This document shows positions 33,409-42,246 of a stretch of 64,000 nt of DNA, piece by piece. The notes below the pieces were generated by a model, which saw nothing but the letters and a program-made list of their open reading frames with translations, did not search any database and was not told where the DNA came from. Origin of the DNA: Croceibacterium_B sp035470785 (GTDB taxonomy: Bacteria; Pseudomonadota; Alphaproteobacteria; Sphingomonadales; Sphingomonadaceae); NCBI GenBank assembly GCA_035470785.1, contig DATIQN010000014.1, positions 1 to 64,000 on the forward strand, in the 5' to 3' direction. Numbering within the stretch: position 1 is the stretch's first letter; every line of letters begins with the position of its first letter. Made by a program: the position numbers and the translations under genes.

Positions 33409-35646
33409 TCAGCTTTCCATCCAGTCGTGAAAGAAGCTTTTGTGCGCAGTGCGCAGGTCGGCGAGGGGCACGCCGAACAGGCTTGTGCCGCCGACCGTGC
33501 CGATCCGGCGAAGACCCGAGGAGGCGGTGTCGGCATTGCGCGTGCCCTTGGCGATCTGACGTTGGAAGGCGTCGAGATCGGGGACGGTCACGACATAGCG
33601 GCCTTGATCCTCCCCAAACCACCACTCGGCCGGTGAGTAACCTTCGTGGGCCATGGTTTCGGCGCCCAGTCCGCTCGCCAGCGCCATTTCCGCCAGCGCG
33701 ATGGCCAGGCCTCCGTCGGAAACGTCGTGAACCGCGCTGACAAGGCCCGCTGCGATCAGCTCGCGGACGAATTCGCCCGAATTCTTCTCCAGAGTCAGGT
33801 CGACGTGCGGGGCATCGCCTTCCTCGCGGCCGTGGATCTCGCGCAGCCACAGCGACTGGCCGAGGTGGCCACGCTCCTGGTGCGGCGTTGCCCAGGGCTC
33901 CGAACCGATCAGGTAGATCGCCTCTCCCGCGGCCTTGAAACCGATCGTGGCCATCGTCGTGTAATCGTCCAGAATACCGACGCCGCCGATCGCTGGGGTG
34001 GGCAGGATTGCGCTGCCGCCACCGGCGGCCTTGCTCTCGTTGTAGAGGCTGACGTTGCCGCTCACGATCGGGAAATCGAGCGCGCGGCAGGCGGCGCCCA
34101 TGCCGTCGAGGCAGCCAGTGAACTGGGCCATAATCTCGGGCCGCTCGGGATTGCCAAAATTCAGACAATTCGTGATTGCCAAGGGCTTGGCGCCGACTGC
34201 TGACAAGTTCCGATAAGTCTCGGCGACGGCCTGCTTGCCGCCTTCGTAAGGGTTGGCGTAGCAATAGCGCGGGGTGCAGTCGGTCGTCATCGCGAGCGCT
34301 TTGCGCTTGCCGTGGACGCGCACGACCGCCGCGTCGCCGCCCGACAATTGCAGCGTGTCACCCATCACCTGGCTGTCGTACTGCTGCCAAATCCACGCTC
34401 GGCTGGAGAGGTCGGGGCAGGCCATCAGCTTGAGCAGGTCGGCGCCAATATCGGCGCTTTCAGGAATGTCATCGAGCGGCTTGACCTTGGCCCAGGCGCG
34501 ATATTCGTCCTTTGACACCGCCGGCCGGTCGTACAGAGGCGCATCGTCGGCGAGCGGGCCGAGCGGGATGTCGCAGACGACCTCACCCTGCCATTCGAGC
34601 ACCATGTGGCCGGTGTCGGTAACTTCGCCGATGACCGCGAAATCGAGCTCCCATTTCTTGAAAATATTTTCCGCCTCGCCCTCGCGACCGGGCTTGAGGA
34701 CCATGAGCATGCGCTCCTGGCTCTCGCTGAGCATCATCTCGTAGGGCGTCATGCCCTGTTCGCGGCACGGCACCTTGTCCATGTCGAGGCGGATGCCCGC
34801 GCCGCCCTTGCTGGCCATCTCGACGCTCGACGAGGTGAGGCCTGCGGCGCCCATGTCCTGAATCGCCACGATGGCGTCGGTCGCCATCAGCTCGAGGCAA
34901 GCCTCGATCAGCAGCTTCTCGGTGTACGGGTCGCCGACCTGCACGGTCGGACGTTTGGCGTCGGCGTCCTCGGCGAAGTCAGCGCTGGCCATTGTCGCGC
35001 CGTGGATCCCGTCGCGCCCGGTCTTCGAGCCGACATATACGATCGAATTGCCGAGCCCGGTCGCTGCCGAATAGAAGATCTTGTCCTGCTCGGCGACGCC
35101 GACCGTCATAGCGTTGACGAGGATGTTGCCGTCGTAGGCCCGGTGGAAGTTGGTCTCGCCGCCAACGGTCGGCACGCCGACGCAGTTGCCGTAGCCGCCA
35201 ATACCCTCGACCACGCCGGCGACGAGGTGCTTCATCTTCGGATTGTCGGGCCGGCCGAAGCGCAACGCGTTGAGATTGGCGATCGGCCGCGCGCCCATCG
35301 TGAACACGTCGCGCAGGATTCCGCCGACGCCCGTCGCTGCGCCCTGGTAAGGCTCGATGTAGCTCGGGTGGTTGTGGCTCTCCATTTTGAAGATCGCCGC
35401 CTGCCCGTCGCCGATGTCGATCACCCCGGCGTTTTCGCCCGGGCCGCAGATCACCCACGGCGCCTCGGTCGGCAGTTTCTTCAGGTGGATGCGTGAGCTC
35501 TTGTATGAGCAATGCTCGGACCACATGACTGAAAAGATGCCAAGCTCGACCAGGTTCGGCGCGCGGCCGAGACGGTCTTCGATGATCGCGTATTCCTGGG
35601 GCGAGAGGCCGTGTTCGGCAACGACCTCGGGGGTGATCTCGGGCAT
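33409..35646 (-). CDS. purL: phosphoribosylformylglycinamidine synthase subunit PurL
   Basis: A 745-residue ATP-dependent amidotransferase subunit of purine synthesis, converting FGAR to FGAM. It is the small (PurL of PurSQL) type, not the long fused form. The FSVMWSEHCSYKSSR segment, the FKMESHNHPS segment, GVGGILRDVFTMGARP, and ALAMTTDCTPRYCYANP are diagnostic. The frame is open 98 codons upstream to 35940, but the ATG at 35646 (MPEITPEVVAEHGL) fits the family. The upstream part is antisense to xseB. Confidence 0.96.
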   Translation of the reverse strand: MPEITPEVVAEHGLSPQEYAIIEDRLGRAPNLVELGIFSVMWSEHCSYKSSRIHLKKLPTEAPWVICGPGENAGVIDIGDGQAAIFKMESHNHPSYIEPYQGAATGVGGILRDVFTMGARPIANLNALRFGRPDNPKMKHLVAGVVEGIGGYGNCVGVPTVGGETNFHRAYDGNILVNAMTVGVAEQDKIFYSAATGLGNSIVYVGSKTGRDGIHGATMASADFAEDADAKRPTVQVGDPYTEKLLIEACLELMATDAIVAIQDMGAAGLTSSSVEMASKGGAGIRLDMDKVPCREQGMTPYEMMLSESQERMLMVLKPGREGEAENIFKKWELDFAVIGEVTDTGHMVLEWQGEVVCDIPLGPLADDAPLYDRPAVSKDEYRAWAKVKPLDDIPESADIGADLLKLMACPDLSSRAWIWQQYDSQVMGDTLQLSGGDAAVVRVHGKRKALAMTTDCTPRYCYANPYEGGKQAVAETYRNLSAVGAKPLAITNCLNFGNPERPEIMAQFTGCLDGMGAACRALDFPIVSGNVSLYNESKAAGGGSAILPTPAIGGVGILDDYTTMATIGFKAAGEAIYLIGSEPWATPHQERGHLGQSLWLREIHGREEGDAPHVDLTLEKNSGEFVRELIAAGLVSAVHDVSDGGLAIALAEMALASGLGAETMAHEGYSPAEWWFGEDQGRYVVTVPDLDAFQRQIAKGTRNADTASSGLRRIGTVGGTSLFGVPLADLRTAHKSFFHDWMES

Positions 35647-35731
35647 GGCTGCGGCCCTTAGCGGGGAGGTGCGAGTCCCGCTAGCCCCGCCACGCTTGAC
35701 CCGCTCGCCTGTCCCCGTCATTGCACGGCTC

Positions 35732-35980
35732 ATGGACGACCAGGGCCCCGATCTGTCGCGGATGACCTTCGAGGACGCATTGAAGGCGCTCGAGGAGGTC
35801 GTCCGCAAGCTCGAGACCGGCGAGGTGCCGCTCGACGAGTCGATCAGCCTGTACGAACGCGGGGAGCAGCTGCGCAAGCATTGCCAGGCTCGGCTCGACG
35901 CGGCGCAAGCGCGGATCGAGAAAATCGTCGCCGGGCCCAATGGAAAGGCAATGGGCGTCGAACCTTTCGACGCCGGATAA
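35732..35980 (+). CDS. xseB: exodeoxyribonuclease VII small subunit
   Basis: An 82-residue helical subunit of exonuclease VII, a single-strand DNA nuclease. The signature is MTFEDALKALEEVVRKLETG, then the SISLYERGEQLRKHCQARLDAAQ segment. The start at ATG 35732 gives the standard length; the frame is open far upstream without protein-like content. It ends four bases before ispA, the usual xseB-ispA arrangement. Confidence 0.95.
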   Translation: MDDQGPDLSRMTFEDALKALEEVVRKLETGEVPLDESISLYERGEQLRKHCQARLDAAQARIEKIVAGPNGKAMGVEPFDAG

Positions 35981-35984
35981 ACCT

Positions 35985-36890
35985 ATGGGCCTGCGCCTCG
36001 CCGACAGTGCTCTTGCGCGCGGGTTCGAACGAATCCAGCGCGAAGTCGACGCGGAATTCGACGCGCTCCTGCCGATTCCCGAAGATGCCCGCGCCCGGCT
36101 GGTCGAGGCGATGCGCTACGCTGCGATCGGCGGAGGCAAGCGCGTGCGCCCGCTGCTGCTTACCGCCACCGCCGGCATGTACGCCGTCGATCGCGAGTGC
36201 GCTGTGCGAGCGGGTTGCGCGATCGAGGCGATCCACGTCTATTCGCTGATCCACGACGATCTTCCGTGCATGGACGACGACGCCATGCGACACGGCAAGC
36301 CGACAGTGCACCGGGCTTTCGATGAGGCCACTGCGGTGCTTGCCGGCGATTCGCTCCATGCGTTGGCGTTCGAGATTCTCTCGATGCCCGAGATCAGCAG
36401 CGATCCCTACATTCGCGCCGAGATGGTCCAGGCGCTCGCCGCCGCCAGTGGGTGGAGCGGCATGGCGGGCGGCCAGATGATGGACATCGCCGCCGGAAGC
36501 CAGCAGTTCGACCTCCATACGGTCACTCGCCTCCAACAATTGAAGACCGGTGCCCTCCTCGGAGCGGCGGTGGAAATGGGCGCCATCCTCGGCCATGTTC
36601 CCGAAGACGGCCGGGCGCACTTGCGCGCCTATGCCCGTGATATCGGCCTTGCCTTCCAGATCGCCGACGACCTGCTCGATCACGAAGGTGACGAGGTCAA
36701 GGCGGGCAAGGCCCTGCGCAAGGACAACGTGCAGGGCAAGGCCACCTTCGTTTCGCTGATGGGCGCCGACAAGGCGCGCGACCAGGCCCAGGCGCTCGCC
36801 GAGCAGGCCGTCGGGCACCTGTCGGGTCACGGCGAGGAAGTGGACATTCTGCGCGCGCTGGCGCGCTTCATCGTGGAGCGGGACCGATGA
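35985..36890 (+). CDS. ispA: (2E,6E)-farnesyl diphosphate synthase (polyprenyl synthetase)
   Basis: A 301-residue short-chain trans-prenyltransferase that makes farnesyl diphosphate for quinone, carotenoid and undecaprenyl synthesis. The first aspartate-rich motif is DDLPCMDDD at residues 91-99, and the second is DDLLD at residues 228-232. GGGKRVRPLLL precedes the first. The ATG at 35985 is used since it begins four bases after xseB; an ATG at 35940 inside xseB would add 15 residues. The stop overlaps the coaD ATG by four bases. Confidence 0.95.
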   Translation: MGLRLADSALARGFERIQREVDAEFDALLPIPEDARARLVEAMRYAAIGGGKRVRPLLLTATAGMYAVDRECAVRAGCAIEAIHVYSLIHDDLPCMDDDAMRHGKPTVHRAFDEATAVLAGDSLHALAFEILSMPEISSDPYIRAEMVQALAAASGWSGMAGGQMMDIAAGSQQFDLHTVTRLQQLKTGALLGAAVEMGAILGHVPEDGRAHLRAYARDIGLAFQIADDLLDHEGDEVKAGKALRKDNVQGKATFVSLMGADKARDQAQALAEQAVGHLSGHGEEVDILRALARFIVERDR

Positions 36891-37399
36891 CTGAGCGCAT
36901 CGGCCTCTACCCAGGCACCTTCGACCCGATCACGCTGGGCCACGCCGATATCATCCGGCGCGGGGCCAAGTTGGTCGACAAGCTCATCGTCGGCGTCACC
37001 ACCAATCCCTCGAAGGACCCGATGTTCGCGCCCGATGAGCGGCTCGAAATGGTCCGCGCGGAAGTCGCTCGGCTCGGCGTTGCCAATGTCGAGGTGGAGG
37101 GCTTTAACGCCCTGCTGGTCAAGTGGGCGCAGAAGAAGCACGCAAACGTGCTGATCCGCGGCCTGCGCGCGGTGGCGGACTTCGAATACGAATACCAGAT
37201 GGCGGGGATGAACCAGCAACTCGACCCTGCGATCGAGACCGTGTTCCTGATGGCCGACGTTTCGCTGCAGCCGATCGCCTCGCGCCTGGTCAAGGAGATT
37301 GCCCTGCTCGGCGGTGACATCGCCCCGTTCGTCAGCCCCGAAGTGCGGGAGCTGATCGTCGAGCGGGTCGAGCGTCTCGGCCGGCGCGGCGATTACTAA
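36887..37399 (+). CDS. coaD: phosphopantetheine adenylyltransferase
   Basis: A 170-residue nucleotidyltransferase of coenzyme A synthesis, transferring AMP to 4'-phosphopantetheine. The T/HxGH-type active site is visible as TFDPITLGH at residues 11-19, followed by IRGLRAVADFEYEYQMAGMN with the phosphate-binding arginine. ATGA overlap with ispA shows an xseB-ispA-coaD operon. The gene encodes a standard-length enzyme. Confidence 0.97.
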   Translation: MTERIGLYPGTFDPITLGHADIIRRGAKLVDKLIVGVTTNPSKDPMFAPDERLEMVRAEVARLGVANVEVEGFNALLVKWAQKKHANVLIRGLRAVADFEYEYQMAGMNQQLDPAIETVFLMADVSLQPIASRLVKEIALLGGDIAPFVSPEVRELIVERVERLGRRGDY

Positions 37400-37514
37400 G
37401 TGCCTGGGTCCGAGTAGCGCAGAACTGGCATAATAAGAGTTCAATCGTTCATTGCAGCGTCAGCGCGATGCCGATAGGGCGGCGGCTCGACGTCGTGGGG
37501 TTGATGGACCAGCA

Positions 37515-38264
37515 ATGATCAAGATTTTCGCCAGCGCCGCGCTAGCGCTTTCACTCATTCTCGCGCCGGCTGTTGCCTTCGCCCAGGGAAAGCCTGGCGA
37601 GCAGAAAGAGAATCCCGACGCCCCAAAGTTCAAGGCGGAAGAAGTCCGGGCGGTTGTCCCAACCGATTTGCCGGCGGTCGATTACGATCTGACTCACGAT
37701 CCTGACAATATCCTCTATCTCGACCTGTCGAACGGCCAGCGCGTCGCGATCAGGCTGATGCCGCAATGGGCACCGCAGACCGTCGAGCGGATCAAGACTC
37801 TTACCCGACAGGGATTTTACGACGGAATCATCTTTCACCGCGTGATCGACGGCTTCATGGCGCAGACGGGCGATCCGACCGGCACCGGCGAAGGCGGCTC
37901 GCCGCTGCCCAACGTGAAAGCCGAGTTCAACGCCATGCCGCACATCCGCGGCACCGTGTCGATGGCGCGCGCGCAGGACGAGGACAGCGCCAACAGCCAG
38001 TTCTTCATCGTCTTCTACCCGCGGTTTAGCCTCGACCGGAACTACACCAACTTCGGCCGGGTAGTTTCGAACATGGCCGCGGTCGACGCCATCCACCGTG
38101 GCGAGCCGCCGACGGATCCAACCTACATCGCGCAGGCGTCACTCGCCTCGGACAACAAGCCGCCGAAGTTCACGGCCCAGGAGAAGCTCCCGGTTGCGGC
38201 GAACAATCCCGCAGAACGGACCAAGGCCGACGGCGCCGCGCTGAGCCAGGCCGAGGGTCAATAA
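37515..38264 (+). CDS. secreted cyclophilin-type peptidylprolyl isomerase
   Basis: A 249-residue cis-trans prolyl isomerase with a signal peptide (residues 1 to about 24, cleaved after AFA). The cyclophilin core is clear: FYDGIIFHRVIDGFMAQTGD with the catalytic Arg, then GTVSMARAQDEDSANSQFFI and a NYTNFGRVV segment. It likely assists folding in the periplasm. It also has a polar N-terminal extension before the domain and a C-terminal Ala/Lys-rich tail. The start at ATG 37515 begins the signal peptide. It ends nine bases before queA and probably shares its transcript. Confidence 0.93.
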   Translation: MIKIFASAALALSLILAPAVAFAQGKPGEQKENPDAPKFKAEEVRAVVPTDLPAVDYDLTHDPDNILYLDLSNGQRVAIRLMPQWAPQTVERIKTLTRQGFYDGIIFHRVIDGFMAQTGDPTGTGEGGSPLPNVKAEFNAMPHIRGTVSMARAQDEDSANSQFFIVFYPRFSLDRNYTNFGRVVSNMAAVDAIHRGEPPTDPTYIAQASLASDNKPPKFTAQEKLPVAANNPAERTKADGAALSQAEGQ

Positions 38265-38273
38265 GCGCGCGCC

Positions 38274-39302
38274 ATGCGCGTTGAGCTCTTCGATTTCGAA
38301 CTGCCTCCCGAACGGATTGCGCTGAGACCGGCGCAACCGCGCGACGCCGCGCGAATGCTACTGGCCGATGGCCACAACCCTTTTGCCGACCACACAGTCC
38401 GCGATCTGCCGCACCTTTTGCGCCGCGGCGACGTGCTGGTGTTCAACGACACGCGGGTCATCCCGGCGCAGCTTGAGGGCAGGCGCGGCGAGGCCAGGAT
38501 CGGCGCCACGCTGCACAAGCGTCTCGACTTGCGCCGCTGGCAAGCCTTCATCCGCAACGCCAAGCGGCTCAAGCCCGGCGACCGCATCGACTTTGCCCAG
38601 GGCGTCACGGCGATTGCGGAAGAACGCCACGCCGACGGCAACTTCACGCTCGCTTTCGGCGGCGATGAGCCGGTCGAGGTGCTGCTTGAGCGCGCCGGGA
38701 CAGTGCCGTTGCCGCCGTACATCGCCGGCAAGCGCGCCACCGACGAACAGGACCGGCAGGATTACCAGACTTTGTTCGCGCGCGAGGACGGGGCGGTCGC
38801 GGCACCCACCGCAGCTTTGCACTTCACGCCTCAATTGCTGACGGCACTCGACGAGGCGGGGGTCGGTCGCGAGACGCTGACCCTTCACGTCGGCGCGGGC
38901 ACGTTCCTTCCGGTCAAAGTGGCTGATACCGAAGCGCACCAGATGCATTCGGAATGGGGTCGGATCGATCCCGCGACCGCCGAGCGCCTAAACGCCATTC
39001 GTGCCAGCGGCGGCCGATTGATCGCCGTCGGCACCACCAGCCTGCGCCTGCTGGAAAGCGCTGCGGACGCTGACGGCATGATCCGCCCGTTCGAAGGCGA
39101 CACCGCGATCTTCATCACACCCGGCTACCGGTTCCGCGCGATCGACGGACTGATGACGAACTTCCACTTGCCGAAGTCGACCCTTTTCATGCTCGTCAGC
39201 GCGCTAATGGGGCTCGAACGGATGAAGGCCGCCTATGCGCACGCGATTGCGCAAGGGTATCGATTCTACAGCTACGGCGATTCCAGCCTTTTGCTGCCCT
39301 GA
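38274..39302 (+). CDS. queA: S-adenosylmethionine:tRNA ribosyltransferase-isomerase
   Basis: A 342-residue enzyme that transfers the ribosyl moiety of SAM to preQ1 in tRNA, forming epoxyqueuosine. Family segments include FELPPERIALRPAQPRDAAR, VFNDTRVIPAQLEGRRG, and LTLHVGAGTFLPVKV, followed by TTSLRLLES and the MTNFHLPKSTLFMLVSA segment. tgt, the preceding step in the queuosine pathway, lies about 1.8 kb downstream on the same strand, with two ABC transporter genes in between. Confidence 0.96.
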   Translation: MRVELFDFELPPERIALRPAQPRDAARMLLADGHNPFADHTVRDLPHLLRRGDVLVFNDTRVIPAQLEGRRGEARIGATLHKRLDLRRWQAFIRNAKRLKPGDRIDFAQGVTAIAEERHADGNFTLAFGGDEPVEVLLERAGTVPLPPYIAGKRATDEQDRQDYQTLFAREDGAVAAPTAALHFTPQLLTALDEAGVGRETLTLHVGAGTFLPVKVADTEAHQMHSEWGRIDPATAERLNAIRASGGRLIAVGTTSLRLLESAADADGMIRPFEGDTAIFITPGYRFRAIDGLMTNFHLPKSTLFMLVSALMGLERMKAAYAHAIAQGYRFYSYGDSSLLLP

Positions 39303-39316
39303 CGCTTGCAATCCCG

Positions 39317-40288
39317 ATGGCCCCCGCCATTGTCGCGTCGGTGAACGGACCGATTCTCGAAATTCGCGGACTATCTAAGACCTACAAGGGCGGTGTGTGC
39401 GCACTGGATTCAGTCGACCTTGAGATACAGCGCGGCGAAATCTTTGCGCTGCTCGGCCCTAACGGCGCGGGCAAAACTACGCTGATTGGCGCGGTCTGCG
39501 GCCTCGTCCGGCCGACCGAGGGGACGATCAGCGCATTCGGCGAAGAAGTCAGCCGGCACTGGCGTTCGGTCCGCCGACGCATCGGCCTGGTGCCTCAGGA
39601 ACTCGCCTTCGACATGTTTGCGCGGGTCGACCATTCGGTCGAATATTCGCGCGGGATGTTCGGCTGCCCGCCGAACAAGGCGCGACTTGAAGAGGTGCTG
39701 CGCTCGCTCAGCCTGTGGGACAAGCGCGCAAGCAAGATCCGCGAGCTATCGGGCGGCATGAAGCGCCGCGTCATGATCGCCAAGGCGCTGAGCCACGATC
39801 CCGACCTGTTGTTCTTGGACGAGCCTACCGCCGGCGTGGACGTCGAACTGCGCCGCGACATGTGGCGGCAGATCGGCGAATTGCGCGAGAAGGGGACCAC
39901 GATCATCCTCACGACCCACTACATCGAGGAGGCCCAGGAAATGGCCGACCGCGTGGGGGTAATCAACAAAGGCAAGCTGCTGCTGGTCGACGACAAGGAC
40001 GCGATCATGGCCAAACTTGGTCGCAGCGAAGCCCGCATAACCTTGAGCGAACCTCTGCGCGAACTGCCTGGTTTTCTTGGCCATTATCCCCTAACCCTGG
40101 ACGGGGGAGGCACCTTGTTGCGCTACCGCGGCGGCGACGGCACCGGGAAGGGTAAGCGCGAAGTTGCCGAGGTGCTGCGCCTGCTGGTCGAGCAAGGGAT
40201 CGCTTTCGAAGGCGTCGAGACGAGCGAGTCGACGCTCGAGGACATATTCGTCGACCTGGTCGAGAACCGGATCGAGGTGGCGCGATGA
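39317..40288 (+). CDS. ABC transporter ATP-binding protein (ABC-2 exporter type)
   Basis: A 323-residue ABC ATPase. Walker A is GPNGAGKT near residues 54-61, the signature is LSGGMKRR, Walker B is LLFLDEPTAGVD, and the H-loop histidine lies in TTHYIEEAQEMADRVG. A C-terminal regulatory extension of about 90 residues follows. The nearest named relatives by pattern are the YadG-type exporters. The stop overlaps the permease ATG by four bases. It lies 14 bases after queA, implying one transcript. Confidence 0.9.
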   Translation: MAPAIVASVNGPILEIRGLSKTYKGGVCALDSVDLEIQRGEIFALLGPNGAGKTTLIGAVCGLVRPTEGTISAFGEEVSRHWRSVRRRIGLVPQELAFDMFARVDHSVEYSRGMFGCPPNKARLEEVLRSLSLWDKRASKIRELSGGMKRRVMIAKALSHDPDLLFLDEPTAGVDVELRRDMWRQIGELREKGTTIILTTHYIEEAQEMADRVGVINKGKLLLVDDKDAIMAKLGRSEARITLSEPLRELPGFLGHYPLTLDGGGTLLRYRGGDGTGKGKREVAEVLRLLVEQGIAFEGVETSESTLEDIFVDLVENRIEVAR

Positions 40289-41052
40289 ACATTCGCGGCG
40301 CGATCGCAATCTTCAACAACGAGTTGCTGCGGTTCTTCCGCACCGCGTTCGGCTCGATCCTTTCGCCGGTGCTGACGACCTCGCTCTATCTCGTCGTATT
40401 CGGTGCAGCGATCGGCAGCCGGATGAACCCGAGCCAGTTCGGGGGCTCCTCCTACGGCGCATTCATTGTGCCTGGGCTCATCATGCTGACGCTGCTCAGC
40501 GAAAGCACCTCGAACGCCAGCTTCGGCATCTACATGCCGCGCTTCACCGGCGCGATCTACGAGCTGCTCAGTGCGCCGGTGGGCGTGTTCGAAACGCTCG
40601 TGGGATTTGTCGGCGCCGCGGCGATGAAATCGCTCATCATCGCGGGGATCATCATGCTCACCGCGATGCTGTTCGTCGATTACTCGGTTGCGCATCCCTT
40701 CTACGCTGCCGGCTACATCGTGCTCGTGGCGTCGGCCTTCGCCCTGTTCGGGTTCATCCTAGGTTTGTGGGCCGACGGCTTTGAGAAGCTGCAGATCGTG
40801 CCGATGCTGATCCTCACGCCACTGACCTTCCTCGGCGGCACTTTCTACTCGATCAAGATGCTCGCCGAACCGTGGCGTACTGTGGCGCAGTTCAATCCCA
40901 TCTTCTACCTCATCAGCGGCCTGCGCTGGACCTTCATGGGGGGATCGGACGTGCCCATCGGTGTATCTCTCACTTGTACACTCGGCTTCGTGGTGCTGTG
41001 CGTCGGCGTGATCGCGTTCATCTTCCGCACGGGGTGGCGGCTGCGCGAGTGA
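40285..41052 (+). CDS. ABC-2 type permease
   Basis: A 255-residue permease of the ABC-2 family (YadH-like), with about six transmembrane helices, a short cytosolic N-terminus and the FLGGTFYSIKMLAEPWRTVAQ segment typical of this family near the C-terminal half. It pairs with the ATPase encoded upstream (ATGA overlap), forming an exporter whose cargo cannot be told from sequence. tgt begins 19 bases later. Confidence 0.9.
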   Translation: MNIRGAIAIFNNELLRFFRTAFGSILSPVLTTSLYLVVFGAAIGSRMNPSQFGGSSYGAFIVPGLIMLTLLSESTSNASFGIYMPRFTGAIYELLSAPVGVFETLVGFVGAAAMKSLIIAGIIMLTAMLFVDYSVAHPFYAAGYIVLVASAFALFGFILGLWADGFEKLQIVPMLILTPLTFLGGTFYSIKMLAEPWRTVAQFNPIFYLISGLRWTFMGGSDVPIGVSLTCTLGFVVLCVGVIAFIFRTGWRLRE

Positions 41053-41071
41053 CGCGCTAGCGCGGGTCGCG

Positions 41072-42193
41072 ATGACGCGCTTTGCCTTTACCATTGACGC
41101 CACCGACGGGCTGGCGCGGACCGGCCGGATCGCCATGCTCCGCGGCGAAATCCGCACGCCTGCCTTCATGCCGGTCGGAACAGCGGCGACGGTCAAGGCA
41201 ATGAAACCGGAAGCCGTGCGGGCGACCGGCGCCGACATCATCCTCGGCAATACCTATCACCTCATGTTGCGCCCCGGCGCGGAGCGCATTGCGCGGCTCG
41301 GCGGCCTGCACAAGTTCATGAACTGGCCGCGCCCGATCCTGACCGACAGCGGCGGCTATCAGGTCATGAGCCTTTCCGAGCTCCGCAAGCTGACCGAGGA
41401 AGGCGTGGAGTTTCGCAGTCACATCGACGGCAGCAAGCACATGCTCACACCCGAGCGCTCGATGGAGATCCAGCGTCTGCTCGGTTCGGACATCGTCATG
41501 GCGTTCGATGAATGCCCGCGCACTGACCGCCCGCGCGACGAGATCGCGCGCTCGATGGAACTGTCGATGCGCTGGGCGCAGCGTAGCCGCGAGGCCTTCG
41601 ATGCCGGCGGCGAGCATGCCGCGGGCGCGGCGCTGTTCGGCATCCAGCAAGGCGCGCTCGATGAGCAACTGCGCCTCCAAAGCGCGCAGGCGCTAACTGC
41701 GATCGGGTTCGACGGTTATGCGATCGGCGGCCTTGCCGTGGGCGAGGGGCAGGAGGCGATGTTCGCCACGCTCGATTTCGCCACCGGCCAATTGCCGGCG
41801 GACCGCCCGCGCTACCTAATGGGGGTGGGCAAGCCGGACGACCTCGTCGGCGCCGTGGCTCGCGGGGTAGACATGTTCGATTGCGTGCTGCCGACGCGCT
41901 CCGGCCGCAACGGCCAGGCGTTCACCTGGTCTGGTTCGCTCAACCTGCGCAACGCGCGCCATGCGGAGGATACCGGTCCGCTCGACGAGCGCTGTCCTTG
42001 CCCGACCTGTGCAAGCTATTCGCGCGCTTACCTCCATCACCTGGTCAAAGCGGGCGAAATCCTCGGCGCCATGCTGGTGACCGAACACAACCTGACGTTC
42101 TACCAGGAGCTCATGCGGGAGATTCGTGAGGCGATTACGGAGGGGCGGCTGAGTGGGTTTACGAAAGAGTTTTCAACGCGCTATAGTTCGTGA
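41072..42193 (+). CDS. tgt: tRNA-guanine(34) transglycosylase
   Basis: A 373-residue enzyme that exchanges guanine-34 for preQ1 in tRNAs with GUN anticodons. Diagnostic segments are ILGNTYHLMLRPG, TDSGGYQVMSLS with an active-site aspartate, FDECPRTDRPRDE, and the nucleophile region MFDCVLPTRSGRNGQAFT. The zinc site is visible as CPCPTCASYSRAYLHHL near residues 310-326. It functions just before QueA in queuosine synthesis. Confidence 0.97.
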   Translation: MTRFAFTIDATDGLARTGRIAMLRGEIRTPAFMPVGTAATVKAMKPEAVRATGADIILGNTYHLMLRPGAERIARLGGLHKFMNWPRPILTDSGGYQVMSLSELRKLTEEGVEFRSHIDGSKHMLTPERSMEIQRLLGSDIVMAFDECPRTDRPRDEIARSMELSMRWAQRSREAFDAGGEHAAGAALFGIQQGALDEQLRLQSAQALTAIGFDGYAIGGLAVGEGQEAMFATLDFATGQLPADRPRYLMGVGKPDDLVGAVARGVDMFDCVLPTRSGRNGQAFTWSGSLNLRNARHAEDTGPLDERCPCPTCASYSRAYLHHLVKAGEILGAMLVTEHNLTFYQELMREIREAITEGRLSGFTKEFSTRYSS

Positions 42194-42246
42194 CGGGGTT
42201 CGGGCGCGAGGGCGCCGGAGCAAGTTCTGTGAGGGGGGCCTGCACT

